A stretch of 64,000 nt of DNA from contig NZ_PKOZ01000004.1 in NCBI RefSeq assembly GCF_002946355.1, forward strand, positions 1 to 64,000, in the 5' to 3' direction. This document shows, piece after piece, positions 27,373-36,177 of the stretch (within the stretch, counting starts at the first letter, position 1; every line of letters begins with the position of its first letter). Made by a program: the position numbers and the translations under genes. The DNA comes from Pradoshia eiseniae. Its GTDB lineage: Bacteria > Bacillota > Bacilli > Bacillales > Pradoshiaceae. Below the pieces are notes generated by a model. It did no database searches, was not told the origin of the DNA, and was given only the letters and a program-made list of their open reading frames with translations.

Positions 27373-28149
27373 GTGAAAAAAGGAATGGCTCTCTTATTCA
27401 TTCCATTATTGTTAACAGGTTGTTCAGCAAATGCTCAAGGAGATGGCTTCTTCCACCAAATGGTTGTTTCACCGCTGACTCATCTAATGGAATTCAGTGC
27501 ACAATTATTTAATGGCAATTACGGACTTAGCATTATCCTTGCAACTTTGATGATCCGCCTGCTATTGTTTCCATTAATGGCTAAACAGCAAAAGTCACAG
27601 ATGGAAATGAAGATTAAAATGCAAAAAATCCAGCCTGAGGTTATGGCCATCCAAGGAAAGCTGCAAAAGGCGACTGATATGGCCGAGAAATCCGAGCTTC
27701 AGCAAGAATTGATGAAGCTTTATCAAACACAGGGCATAAACCCGCTCAATATGGGCTGCCTGCCAATGCTTATCCAAATGCCCATTCTTATGGGGTTCTA
27801 CTATGCGATTCAAGGGTCTGCAGAAATCGCTACCCACAGTTTTCTTTGGTTTAATCTGGGAGAATCAGATGTGATTATGACATTGATTGCTGGTGCGGTA
27901 TACTATCTGCAATTTAAGATGTCCATGAGCCAGATGCCTGCTGAGCAACAAGGACAGATGAAGATTATGGGACTTATCTCCCCAATGATGATTATGTTCA
28001 TTTCATTCTCGGCACCAGCTGCCCTTCCGCTCTACTGGTCAACAAGCGGATTGCTCTTGATTGTGCAAAATGAATTCCTGAAGAGAAAATACAATCCCAA
28101 GCCATTAGTCATCCAATCGCTCCAAAGCGAGCCTTCCGGCAAGAAATAA
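27373..28149 (+). CDS. yidC2: YidC/Oxa1-family membrane insertase (YidC2/YqjG type)
   Basis: A 258-residue lipoprotein insertase. Signal with lipobox LLTGC (Cys17), then the five-helix YidC core (about 40-235): hydrophilic coiled hairpin LMAKQQKSQMEMKIKMQKIQPEV, NPLNMGCLPMLIQMPILMGFYYAIQ, and the final LYWSTSGLLLIVQNEFLKRKY. The catalytic-groove Arg appears in TLMIRLLLFP (about 60). It inserts membrane proteins with or without SecYEG. GTG start behind AGGAGG. Its placement behind a MifM-like leader identifies it as the conditional second paralog (YidC2) rather than SpoIIIJ, which normally lies next to rnpA and jag. Confidence 0.9.
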   Translation: MKKGMALLFIPLLLTGCSANAQGDGFFHQMVVSPLTHLMEFSAQLFNGNYGLSIILATLMIRLLLFPLMAKQQKSQMEMKIKMQKIQPEVMAIQGKLQKATDMAEKSELQQELMKLYQTQGINPLNMGCLPMLIQMPILMGFYYAIQGSAEIATHSFLWFNLGESDVIMTLIAGAVYYLQFKMSMSQMPAEQQGQMKIMGLISPMMIMFISFSAPAALPLYWSTSGLLLIVQNEFLKRKYNPKPLVIQSLQSEPSGKK

Positions 28150-28158
28150 TGCGTCATT

Positions 28159-28192
28159 AAAAGGCTATCTGCTACATACAGATAGCCTTTTC
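28159..28192 (+). terminator. Terminator of yidC2
   Basis: AAAAGGCTATCTG and CAGATAGCCTTTT, a perfect 13-bp stem with a 7-base loop and U tract. Confidence 0.92.
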
Positions 28193-28320
28193 TATTCGCC
28201 CTATGAAATCGACCTATCTAGATGCAATTTACCTTAATTCAGATGTAGCAGATTTGATTAGAAATCTTTCTTGCAATACGAAAGTTTTTAGTAAAACAAA
28301 GAGCTGCTGACTGTTCAAGC

Positions 28321-28354
28321 AAATAAAGAGGCTCGAAATTATTATTCGAGCCTC
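28321..28354 (-). terminator. Terminator of the cotS-cotSA-like operon
   Basis: GAGGCTCGAA and TTCGAGCCTC form a 10-bp stem on the minus strand followed by TTTATTT. The stem overlaps the last codons of the glycosyltransferase gene. Confidence 0.8.
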
Positions 28355-29448
28355 TCACTACTTCTGCTATCAGTTTTCATTGACTGAATGAGCGAATACA
28401 GACGCTCTTGTTCTTTTATTTGTTTCTTGAAGTCAAATTTTTCTTCAATCACAGCTCGGGCCTTCCGGGTAATGCTCCTCCATACGCCCGGATTCTCGAT
28501 ATAATAAAGAAATCCTCTCGCTAGCGCCAGCACATCCTTCTCAGTCGTCAAATAGCCCGTTTCCAAATGCTTCATGATTTCCGGGATGCCGGCATGCAAT
28601 GTCGTGACAATCGGAATCCCAATCGACATTGCTTCCTTAATGGCATTCGGAATGCCTTCCACATCACCGCTTGAAGCCTTTTGGCTGGCTAGACAGAAAA
28701 TATGGGCTTTCTTTAATTCCTCAGCAATTTGCGGAGAGGTCAAGGCTCCTCTCAGGATAACAGCATCATTTAGCATGAGCTGATCAATCAAAGCCGCTAA
28801 CTTCTGTTTATTTTGACCTTCCCCAATGATATGAAGCCGTGCGTTAGGGTAAAGAAAGTGAATAAGGTTAAAGGCATGGATTAATGCCTCATGTCCTTTT
28901 TTCTCGACTAGTCTTCCCACTGAAAGGATACGTATCTCCCCTTTCTTCGGCAGGGTATGCTCAATAAACGGGAAGAGGTCAAGTTCAATACCACCGTATA
29001 ACACATGAATTTTCTCCTCAGGAAAACCCATACGCTTCAATCCATCCGCCAAATATTCACAAACTGGGATAAACATCGCTCCATATTCCTTCAATGATAC
29101 ATATCTTTTCATACTTTGCTCAATAATCTCAGGCTCTGCTGACCCATCCCTTCCTCTGATGCTGACAATCAAAGGAATCTTATATTTCTCGGCTACGGGC
29201 AGAATTTCAACAGCATGTGCACCATGATGCGCATGAATGGCAATGACATTCATCTCATGAAAGAATTTCTGTAAATCATCGATTTTATCAATATTGTAGA
29301 AGTTCTTAAAAGGATATTGGGTATCCTTCGTTTGATCAAAAGGACCGAGCACAATCATTCGAAAACGCTTGATATGAACAATTTGATTATAGATAAACCG
29401 TTGGTGATTCTTTATCTTCTCCTTAATATAAACGGCGATTGTCTTCAC
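28342..29448 (-). CDS. cotSA: Family 4 glycosyltransferase, CotSA-like
   Basis: A 368-residue retaining GT-B enzyme of family 4. N-terminal acceptor domain with AIHAHHGAHA (about 92-101); C-terminal donor domain beginning ILSVGRLVEKKGHEAL, with GEGQNKQKL; nucleotide-sugar motif ASSGDVEGIPNAIKEAMSIG, where EGIPN-x2-KEA is the EX7E-type site. It overlaps the CotS-like gene by four bases (ATGA), the same pair as cotS-cotSA of B. subtilis, so it probably builds a spore-coat glycan. Substrates unknown. The UDP-glucose and UDP-glucuronate genes next door are plausible donors. Confidence 0.82.
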   Translation of the reverse strand: MKTIAVYIKEKIKNHQRFIYNQIVHIKRFRMIVLGPFDQTKDTQYPFKNFYNIDKIDDLQKFFHEMNVIAIHAHHGAHAVEILPVAEKYKIPLIVSIRGRDGSAEPEIIEQSMKRYVSLKEYGAMFIPVCEYLADGLKRMGFPEEKIHVLYGGIELDLFPFIEHTLPKKGEIRILSVGRLVEKKGHEALIHAFNLIHFLYPNARLHIIGEGQNKQKLAALIDQLMLNDAVILRGALTSPQIAEELKKAHIFCLASQKASSGDVEGIPNAIKEAMSIGIPIVTTLHAGIPEIMKHLETGYLTTEKDVLALARGFLYYIENPGVWRSITRKARAVIEEKFDFKKQIKEQERLYSLIQSMKTDSRSSERLE

Positions 29449-30440
29449 TTCAATTCCTCCTTCAATAGGAATCGATATTTTTTCTTTTCACGACCTGCCA
29501 ACTGAATCAACCGTTTTTTATTTTTCTCCAGTCCATTTAAACCTTCTTTATTGACAATGCTTGACACTTGGCTATAAAAATCATGCGGAAACATGGAATC
29601 AAGAAGATAGAGATCTCTATATCGTCTATCTTCCGGAAGCTTATCGAAATAGATGGTAAATAAGCTGACAAGCATCTTTTTCATATCTTGGTCTTCCTTA
29701 CGCATCAACGATTCCATTAAGAAACGAAAGTCATAAATTGGAGGACCAAAATTTGCGAAATCAAAGTCCAAGATCAGGGACTTGCCTTCTTTCGTTAAAT
29801 AAGCATTATTCATATTATAGTCGGCATGACAGATGCTATGTTTGTCTTTCATCTTTTGCAGGTAACTTTTCACATCATAACTTTGAATAAGTTGATAAAT
29901 CTTTTTGCCCATACGTTCCATCTCAACTAATTTCTTTTTCAAAGCCGGATTTTTGACTGATTCTCCCCAATCGCACATTTGCTTGATTTTCAAGGAATAA
30001 TCATTCAGGAATCCCTCCAGTCCCTCTTCCTCTAAGCCTTCATCTATTCCCCTTAACTCTTTGAATCTCGCCGTCTTATGAAATGCGGCAAGTGCCTCAA
30101 TCCGCCTATCAGTAGAAATCTTCTTCAATGATCCAACAAATTCATTCACATAAAAATACCGTTCCTTTATCTGAACATATGCCTCTCCATCCCGAGAAAG
30201 AATAACTGGAGGTACTAACAGATTGCTTTTATCTAATTTCTGATGTAAGAGGATGGGGAATACGGATTTGGTTTTTTCAAGCCTTTTGACAACCAACTTC
30301 CTGCCGTACTTCTTATCCTTCACAAGCCAGACCTTATCATACTTTAGTTCTTTAATAATTTCATAATCTTCTATAGACAAATTATACTCGCTCATCACAT
30401 CTGGTAATTTCTTGGAATAATACCCACCTCGAGGTTCCAT
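29445..30440 (-). CDS. CotS/CotI-family spore coat protein (kinase-like fold)
   Basis: A 331-residue protein with the aminoglycoside-phosphotransferase-like fold of the CotS family. Lys in RKLVVKRLEK corresponds to the ATP lysine, HADYNMNNAYL (about 222-232) to the catalytic loop (HxDxxxxN), and LILDFDFANFGPP to the metal-binding DFD. Thus the kinase residues look preserved, suggesting an active small-molecule or glycan kinase in the coat. The frame is open 51 codons further, but AAGGAGGG lies before ATG 30440. Translationally coupled to the CotSA-like glycosyltransferase. Likely made in the mother cell during sporulation (from the family). Confidence 0.83.
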   Translation of the reverse strand: MEPRGGYYSKKLPDVMSEYNLSIEDYEIIKELKYDKVWLVKDKKYGRKLVVKRLEKTKSVFPILLHQKLDKSNLLVPPVILSRDGEAYVQIKERYFYVNEFVGSLKKISTDRRIEALAAFHKTARFKELRGIDEGLEEEGLEGFLNDYSLKIKQMCDWGESVKNPALKKKLVEMERMGKKIYQLIQSYDVKSYLQKMKDKHSICHADYNMNNAYLTKEGKSLILDFDFANFGPPIYDFRFLMESLMRKEDQDMKKMLVSLFTIYFDKLPEDRRYRDLYLLDSMFPHDFYSQVSSIVNKEGLNGLEKNKKRLIQLAGREKKKYRFLLKEELK

Positions 30441-30588
30441 TTTATCCCTCCTTAAATTTAATCTCTCCTTCAACTGGCATAGCATTCTCTGATAAACACT
30501 CCACAACCACCCCATTAATTTAATAAATGCTCCCTCCCCTTCATCCGTATATACATTTGTCCATAAAAAGGCTAAAAAGGCGTTTTGA

Positions 30589-30616
30589 AGCAACCGCCAA
30601 TCTACTGACGGTTGCT
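30589..30616 (-). terminator. Possible terminator of the UTP-glucose uridylyltransferase gene
   Basis: AGCAACCG and CGGTTGCT pair with a mismatch-containing inner stem. The U tract on the minus strand is poor (TTCAAAACG), so this may be only a processing hairpin between galU-like and cotS-like genes. Confidence 0.45.
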
Positions 30617-30652
30617 ACATTAAATTAAGCTGTCTTGTCCACTCTTAAGACA

Positions 30653-31453
30653 TTATTTTTTCATATCCTGCAAATAACGTTGCAGGGCAATATATTCCTC
30701 CGTCATAGCGATATCATACCTCTCGCCTGAAAGAAGCTTCCCATGACATTTCTCTGAATCAAGCACTTTCTTTATGCTGTCTGTCAGCTGTATTTCGTCC
30801 CCTGCCCCTGGCTTTTGCTCATCGAGTGCATCCATGATAGAAGGATTAAATACGTAACGGCCAATGACCGCTAAATTAGAAGGCGGATTCGTCTGCGGTT
30901 TTTCAATAATATCCAGGACTTCATATACATCATCTCGCTCTTGTTTCACTTGAACAACGCCGTAATTCTTCAAAAACTCTTCTTCCACTGTTTTCAGGGC
31001 GACTACATGGCTTTTCGTTTCATTGTATACCTTAGTCAATTCTTCTAATCCGCCCCCAACAATGATGTCATCTGGGAGCAATACTGCAAAAGGATCATTC
31101 CCAACGAATTCTCTCCCTAGTCTCACGGCATCTCCCAACCCTCGTGCAAACGGCTGTCTTGTTGAATAAAACTTAATATCGGGTAATTTCACTTTCTCCA
31201 TCAAGGCCGATTTATTGGCCTTTTGCAGGAACATTTCAAGCTCCATTGAGTGGTCAAAGTAATCGATGATTAAATTCTTTGATCTGGATACAATGATTAA
31301 GATTTGTTCTATGCCGGCTGCAGCTGCCTCCTCAACGACATATTGGATGGAAGGCTTATTATCGATAGGGAATAATTCCTTCGGGACGACCTTCGTTACT
31401 GGCAAACTCCTTGTACCAAATCCCGCTGCAGGGATGATGGCTTTTTTAATCAA
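30653..31453 (-). CDS. ytdA: UTP-glucose-1-phosphate uridylyltransferase (GalU/YtdA)
   Basis: Makes UDP-glucose from UTP and glucose-1-phosphate. 266 residues; nucleotidyltransferase fold with the signature IPAAGFGTRSLPVTKVVPKELFPI (about 7-30, activating Lys/Arg), Asp pair in LLPDDII for metal, and PKP-like NPPSNLAVIGRYVF. It is somewhat shorter than GtaB (about 290 aa). Divergent from the UDP-glucose dehydrogenase gene and upstream of cotS/cotSA-like genes, as ytdA lies near ytcA and cotI in B. subtilis; it therefore probably supplies coat polysaccharide precursors rather than being the housekeeping gtaB. Confidence 0.88.
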   Translation of the reverse strand: MIKKAIIPAAGFGTRSLPVTKVVPKELFPIDNKPSIQYVVEEAAAAGIEQILIIVSRSKNLIIDYFDHSMELEMFLQKANKSALMEKVKLPDIKFYSTRQPFARGLGDAVRLGREFVGNDPFAVLLPDDIIVGGGLEELTKVYNETKSHVVALKTVEEEFLKNYGVVQVKQERDDVYEVLDIIEKPQTNPPSNLAVIGRYVFNPSIMDALDEQKPGAGDEIQLTDSIKKVLDSEKCHGKLLSGERYDIAMTEEYIALQRYLQDMKK

Positions 31454-31605
31454 TATCTCTCCCCCTTTCTTGGCACGATTGCTATATCATATTCACAAAA
31501 CAGGAAGCGGACACGTTATTTGTTGAAATTAGGCATATGCAAGGGACGCTTATCCACCTCTCTTAATAAGATAAGGAGTACCAAATCATCGGGAGGGTTA
31601 GCATT

Positions 31606-32892
31606 ATGAATATTTGTGTAATCGGCGCCGGATATGTCGGCTTAACGCAGGCAGCCGTGCTAGCTGATTTAGGCCATGCTGTTTATTGCGTGGATACGAA
31701 TAAAGAGAGAGTACAATCACTTACACGAGGAGAGATCCCGATATATGAGCCCGGTTTAAAGGAATTGGTCAAGAAGAACAAGGAACGGCTTTCCTTCAGC
31801 TCTTCCCCAAGAGCAGCCATCAAGCAATCATCCGTTATCTTCATCGCGGTCGGTACTCCCGCCATGCCGGACGGACAAACCGACCTAACCTATGTGCAGT
31901 CAGTCATCGACCAATTGGCCGAAACGATTACTTCATATACAACGATCGTTACGAAAAGCACGGTTCCCCCTGGGACAAATGAGTGGATTCATGATAAATT
32001 GATTGAAAAAGGACTTGATGCAACTCTATTCTCTGTTGTCTCAAACCCGGAATTCCTGCGTGAAGGTTCCGCCTTACAGGATATGTTCCATGCTGATAAA
32101 ATCGTGATTGGAAAAAAGGATACAGATGACCGTTCTCTTCATATCATGAAAGAAATCTACAAAAAACTGCCATCGCCCTTTGTCGTGACGAGCTTATCCG
32201 GGGCGGAAATGATCAAATATACATCCAACGCGTTTCTTGCCACGAAAATATCGTTTATCAATGAAATCGCAAAGATATGTGACTCATATGGCGTTAACAT
32301 AGAGGATGTAGTAACAGGCATCGGACTAGATCCAAGAATCAGCCCACATTTCCTGCAATCAGGCATCGGTTATGGCGGCTCTTGTTTCCCAAAGGATGTC
32401 CGTTCACTGGAGCATAGTGCACTGAAGAAAAATATCAGGCCGCTCATCTTGCAAGCCGTGCAAGAAATAAACCTTACCCAAGTCGACCTCTATTTAACAA
32501 AATTAAAAGAAACATTTCCTGATATGGCCGGAAGAAAAATAGCCGTCCTCGGCATTGCCTTCAAACCGAACACGGACGATACCCGCTATTCACCAGCCAT
32601 CGCGCTCATAGAGCAATTAAGCAATCTGGGTGCAGAAATTCACGCCTATGACCCAAAAGCGCATCTGCCCGTTTCAATTGAAAACGTGACAGAACATAAG
32701 GCGATGGAGGAGGCATTGACTGATGCTGATGTCGTCATCATTGCGACAGATTGGGACGAGTTCAAGCTAGCTGACCTTAAGAGGATGAAGAAGCTGATGA
32801 AAGGCACTCTTGTCATGGATGCAAGAAATTGCCTAGACCCCGCAGCGGTTGCTAAAGTGGGCTTGCAATATAAAGCAGTCGCCCGCTTCTAA
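31606..32892 (+). CDS. ytcA: UDP-glucose 6-dehydrogenase (YtcA/TuaD type)
   Basis: Oxidises UDP-glucose to UDP-glucuronate with two NAD(+). 428 residues; N-terminal Rossmann motif VIGAGYVGLTQA (about 4-15), catalytic Cys in GYGGSCFPKDV (about 254-264), Lys in AEMIKYTSNAFLATK, and C-terminal UDP-binding domain with LGIAFKPNTDDTRYSPA. GGGAGGG precedes the ATG. Uses the UDP-glucose made by the divergent uridylyltransferase. With the adjacent coat genes it points to a glucuronate-containing spore-surface polysaccharide (inference). Confidence 0.92.
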   Translation: MNICVIGAGYVGLTQAAVLADLGHAVYCVDTNKERVQSLTRGEIPIYEPGLKELVKKNKERLSFSSSPRAAIKQSSVIFIAVGTPAMPDGQTDLTYVQSVIDQLAETITSYTTIVTKSTVPPGTNEWIHDKLIEKGLDATLFSVVSNPEFLREGSALQDMFHADKIVIGKKDTDDRSLHIMKEIYKKLPSPFVVTSLSGAEMIKYTSNAFLATKISFINEIAKICDSYGVNIEDVVTGIGLDPRISPHFLQSGIGYGGSCFPKDVRSLEHSALKKNIRPLILQAVQEINLTQVDLYLTKLKETFPDMAGRKIAVLGIAFKPNTDDTRYSPAIALIEQLSNLGAEIHAYDPKAHLPVSIENVTEHKAMEEALTDADVVIIATDWDEFKLADLKRMKKLMKGTLVMDARNCLDPAAVAKVGLQYKAVARF

Positions 32893-32896
32893 ACAG

Positions 32897-32930
32897 CAAA
32901 AAGCTCCGCCGGTAAATACCGGCGGAGCTT
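32897..32930. terminator. Bidirectional terminator
   Basis: AAGCTCCGCCGGT and ACCGGCGGAGCTT form a 13-bp GC-rich stem. The minus strand continues TTTTTGC (terminates the RND gene) and the plus strand CATTATTTT. Confidence 0.88.
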
Positions 32931-32944
32931 CATTATTTTATTGA

Positions 32945-35900
32945 TCAATCTTCGCGTATATCTTTACGATTTTTCTTAAGCATTTTGGAGAGGATTTCAT
33001 AAACGATTGGTACGATTACCAATGTCAATGCTGTTGATGAAACCAATCCGCCAATAACTGTCACGGCCAGGTCTTGAGAAACAAGGCCGCCTCCGCCATT
33101 ACCTAGTGCCATTGGAAGCATGGCACCGATGGTGGCAATAGCTGTCATCAGGATAGGACGGAGACGAGTCACTCCGGCCTCAAGAATCGCTTCACGCATT
33201 TCCATTCCTTCATATTCCATATGGATAATCCTGTCGACAAGTACGATTGCGTTTGTGACAACAATCCCAATTAACATTAGGAGACCCATCATAACAGAAA
33301 CGGAAATGGTTAGATCGGTTAGGTACAGACCGACAAATGAACCGATAACGGCAAACGGCAAGGAGAAGAGAATCGCAAATGGCGCGAGTCCTTCACGGAA
33401 TGTCACGACAAGGATGAAATACACAATGGCAACAGCGGCAATCATCGCTATTCCTAGCTGTGTAAAGGTTTCAGACATATCAGCTGCCACACCTTCAACC
33501 CCAGTCGTAACACCCTTCGGCAAATCTAATTCTTCAATCTTCTTATCCGCAGCAGAGGTAGCTTTCGAGATATCCTTATCTGTGATTGTTCCGCTCACAG
33601 TAGCATAATATTCTCCCTTGTTTCGAGATAATGTATTTAATGTTGTTCCTTCTTCTACTTCTACAAGCTCAGACAGCGGCATTGGAGTGCCAGTTGCTGT
33701 CGGAATCTCCGTCTCCAGTAATTCCTCCAGGTTTTTCGCAGTTGTTTTTGCCTCTTGCTGAACGATTACCTCAATGTCTTGACCATTGCTTTCAACAGTT
33801 GTCAATACTTCCTTCGAGGAATCCTCATTAAGCGCCTGAACAATCTGAGCAGTTGTCAATCCATATTGGAGCACATTTTCTTGATCGACTATAAAGGTAT
33901 TCTCTACATAAGGATTTTCTGCATCGGATTCAATATCCTCTAATCCATCAATATCTGCTAAAGCTGACTCGACCTCTTTGACTGCCTTATTCAGATCATC
34001 TAAGTCTTCACTGTAAAGCGTATAGCTTACTTCATTTGATGCTACAGACATGGATGTAAAGTCTTGTGTTTTCCATTCACCTGATTGATTGAGGTTGAAG
34101 AGATACTCTTCCACTTTTTCCTTCTCTGAGGCGAAGTCCTCCATATCAGGATCAAAGATAAGGAACATTAACGCACCATCGCTGCCGCCCATCATCATGG
34201 CTGCCGGGTCTGCACTTTCGCTGTCTGTGACCGATACTTGAATGGTTTCAATATCCTTATTCTTCATCAATTCTTTTTCGACTTCTTCAATATTGGCAAG
34301 TGTTTTATCCTCAAGCTCACCGGTTGCTGGAGTATAGGTTACATACATCGTTTTCTCTTCCTCTGAGCCTAGGAAACTAAAACCAATCAGCGGCATTAAA
34401 GCAAGTGATCCCACTAGAAGAACAATCGCGATGATGGATGTAATCACTTTATGATTTAAGGCTTTTTCTAATACACCTTTATACCAGATTGCGAGTTTTC
34501 CAGCTTCTTTATGCTGCTTCTCTTCCCTCTCACCATACAATTTCTTGCGGAACAGAGTATGTGACAAGACGGGAACGATGGTGATTGCAACAAGCAACGA
34601 TGCTCCAAGCGCGAATGTCATTGTAAGTGCGAAAGGTACAAACAATTCACCCACCATTCCTCCAACAAAAACCATCGGTGCAAATACAGCAACGGTTACT
34701 AATGTGGATGAAAGAATCGGCTTAAACATTTCAAGGGTTGCTTCGCGAATTAATGCGCGACCATGAAGCTTCTCATCCTTCAAATGCATTCGCCTGTATA
34801 TATTCTCAACCACGACAATGGAGTCATCGATTACCCGTCCGATAGCGACCGTAATCGCTCCAAGCGTCATAATATTCAATGTGATATCCAGCCAATTCAA
34901 TAGCAGCAAGGCCATAAACACGGATACTGGAATAGAAATAATAGAGATAATAGTAGACTTCAGATCACGCAGGAATAAAAGAATGATCAATACAGCAATC
35001 AAGCCGCCGAACAAAGCCTTTTCAACCATCGTGAAGACTGATTCTTCAATTGGCTCTCCCTGGTCAAGGGTTACATCAATCTTAAGTCCGTCGATTCTTT
35101 CTTGCTCTTCTTCAATTAAATCCTTCACAGCGTTTGCTACTGTTACAGTGTTTGCCTCCTGGCCTTTCACGATTTGAATCGCAATGGCGTCCTCACCGTT
35201 TGTCCGGGAAACAGACTCTACCTTACCAACCGTTTCAATCTCAGCGATATCGCCAAGCTTCACGAATGGAGCCGGGTTTGTTTGAGAAGGGGTTACCGGG
35301 ATAAGCATTTCCTTCAGTTCATCGACCGTTTTCAGCTTGCCGTCAATACTGATAGCTTCCTCAGCATCTTCAAATTCATATAATCCAAGTGATATAGCCA
35401 TATCACTCGCTTGAATCATTTGTTTGACATCATCTTCTTTTAAGTCCAGCTCAGCCATCTTCTCTTTATCATAAGTGAAGTTGACCTCTTCAATATGCTG
35501 ACCAGTGATAGAAGCTGATGCTACTCCGTCAATTTTCTCAATCTTTGGCAGGATGATGTCTTCAACCGTTGAGGTTAATTCCACAATATCCTCTTCCGTA
35601 CTGCTGACAGACAATGCTATGATTGGCATCATATTTAAACTGATTGACATGATGGATGGCTCTTCAGCGTCCTCTGGGAGATTCACGTTATCGAGTGCAG
35701 ACTGAAGCTCTCTCTTCTTCTCATCCATATCAACGCCATAGTCATATTCCACTTGTACTTGGGAAACATTTGAAGAAGAGGTTGAATAAACAGCCTTGAC
35801 ATCCTCTAAGCTCTCCACTGCTTTTTCCATTGGAATCGAAACATCATTCATTACTTGCTCTGGGGTCGCACCAGGATAAACATCCATAACCATTAGGTAA

Positions 35901-36031
35901 GGAATGGAGATATCAGGAATGGACTCCATCTTCATTCTCGTTCCTGAATAAATACCTGAAGCTGTAATGATGATTGTCAATAACCAGACAGCTAGTTTAT
36001 TTTTCAGGACAAAGTTGACTAAACCTTTCAA
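32945..36031 (-). CDS. RND efflux transporter (SwrC/AcrB type)
   Basis: A 1028-residue proton-driven HAE-type pump: one N-terminal helix, periplasm-like domain, five helices, repeated. Family motifs: GATPEQVMNDV (porter), VAIGRVIDDSIVVVENIYR in helix 4 with the paired Asp residues for proton relay, and GIVVTNAIVLVDRI in the second half. The nearest named Bacillus protein is SwrC (YerP), which exports surfactin and similar amphiphiles. No adaptor or outer-membrane channel gene is present, normal for Firmicutes. TTG start behind GAGGATGG. Divergent from a TetR regulator with a shared operator region. Confidence 0.92.
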   Translation of the reverse strand: MKGLVNFVLKNKLAVWLLTIIITASGIYSGTRMKMESIPDISIPYLMVMDVYPGATPEQVMNDVSIPMEKAVESLEDVKAVYSTSSSNVSQVQVEYDYGVDMDEKKRELQSALDNVNLPEDAEEPSIMSISLNMMPIIALSVSSTEEDIVELTSTVEDIILPKIEKIDGVASASITGQHIEEVNFTYDKEKMAELDLKEDDVKQMIQASDMAISLGLYEFEDAEEAISIDGKLKTVDELKEMLIPVTPSQTNPAPFVKLGDIAEIETVGKVESVSRTNGEDAIAIQIVKGQEANTVTVANAVKDLIEEEQERIDGLKIDVTLDQGEPIEESVFTMVEKALFGGLIAVLIILLFLRDLKSTIISIISIPVSVFMALLLLNWLDITLNIMTLGAITVAIGRVIDDSIVVVENIYRRMHLKDEKLHGRALIREATLEMFKPILSSTLVTVAVFAPMVFVGGMVGELFVPFALTMTFALGASLLVAITIVPVLSHTLFRKKLYGEREEKQHKEAGKLAIWYKGVLEKALNHKVITSIIAIVLLVGSLALMPLIGFSFLGSEEEKTMYVTYTPATGELEDKTLANIEEVEKELMKNKDIETIQVSVTDSESADPAAMMMGGSDGALMFLIFDPDMEDFASEKEKVEEYLFNLNQSGEWKTQDFTSMSVASNEVSYTLYSEDLDDLNKAVKEVESALADIDGLEDIESDAENPYVENTFIVDQENVLQYGLTTAQIVQALNEDSSKEVLTTVESNGQDIEVIVQQEAKTTAKNLEELLETEIPTATGTPMPLSELVEVEEGTTLNTLSRNKGEYYATVSGTITDKDISKATSAADKKIEELDLPKGVTTGVEGVAADMSETFTQLGIAMIAAVAIVYFILVVTFREGLAPFAILFSLPFAVIGSFVGLYLTDLTISVSVMMGLLMLIGIVVTNAIVLVDRIIHMEYEGMEMREAILEAGVTRLRPILMTAIATIGAMLPMALGNGGGGLVSQDLAVTVIGGLVSSTALTLVIVPIVYEILSKMLKKNRKDIRED

Positions 36032-36102
36032 TTTTACACCATCCTCATATATGTAATTTTTCTCACATTCTACTTGTCTGCCAAATCACATCTTTTGTGC
36101 AA

Positions 36103-36131
36103 TTGACTTAATTCCTACAATTACTTATAAT
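36103..36131 (+). promoter_or_regulatory. Promoter of the TetR-family regulator gene
   Basis: TTGACT (36103-36108), a 17-base spacer and TATAAT (36126-36131), directly followed by the palindromic operator. Confidence 0.75.
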
Positions 36132-36132
36132 A

Positions 36133-36148
36133 ATGACCGACTGGTCAT
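36133..36148. promoter_or_regulatory. TetR-family operator between the pump and its regulator
   Basis: ATGACC-GACT-GGTCAT is a perfect inverted repeat with the TGACCNNNNNGGTCA-like form common for TetR regulators. It sits on the start of transcription of the regulator gene and about 105 bases from the pump start codon. Autorepression and pump control are inferred. Confidence 0.72.
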
Positions 36149-36177
36149 ATGTCAACAATTTAGTCAGGAGTGTTCAC

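Noticed and set aside
33120-35705. Multiple plus-strand frames of 60-160 codons inside the RND pump gene
   Set aside because: The minus-strand frame encodes a complete, motif-rich transporter; the opposite frames have no start signals or recognisable domains.
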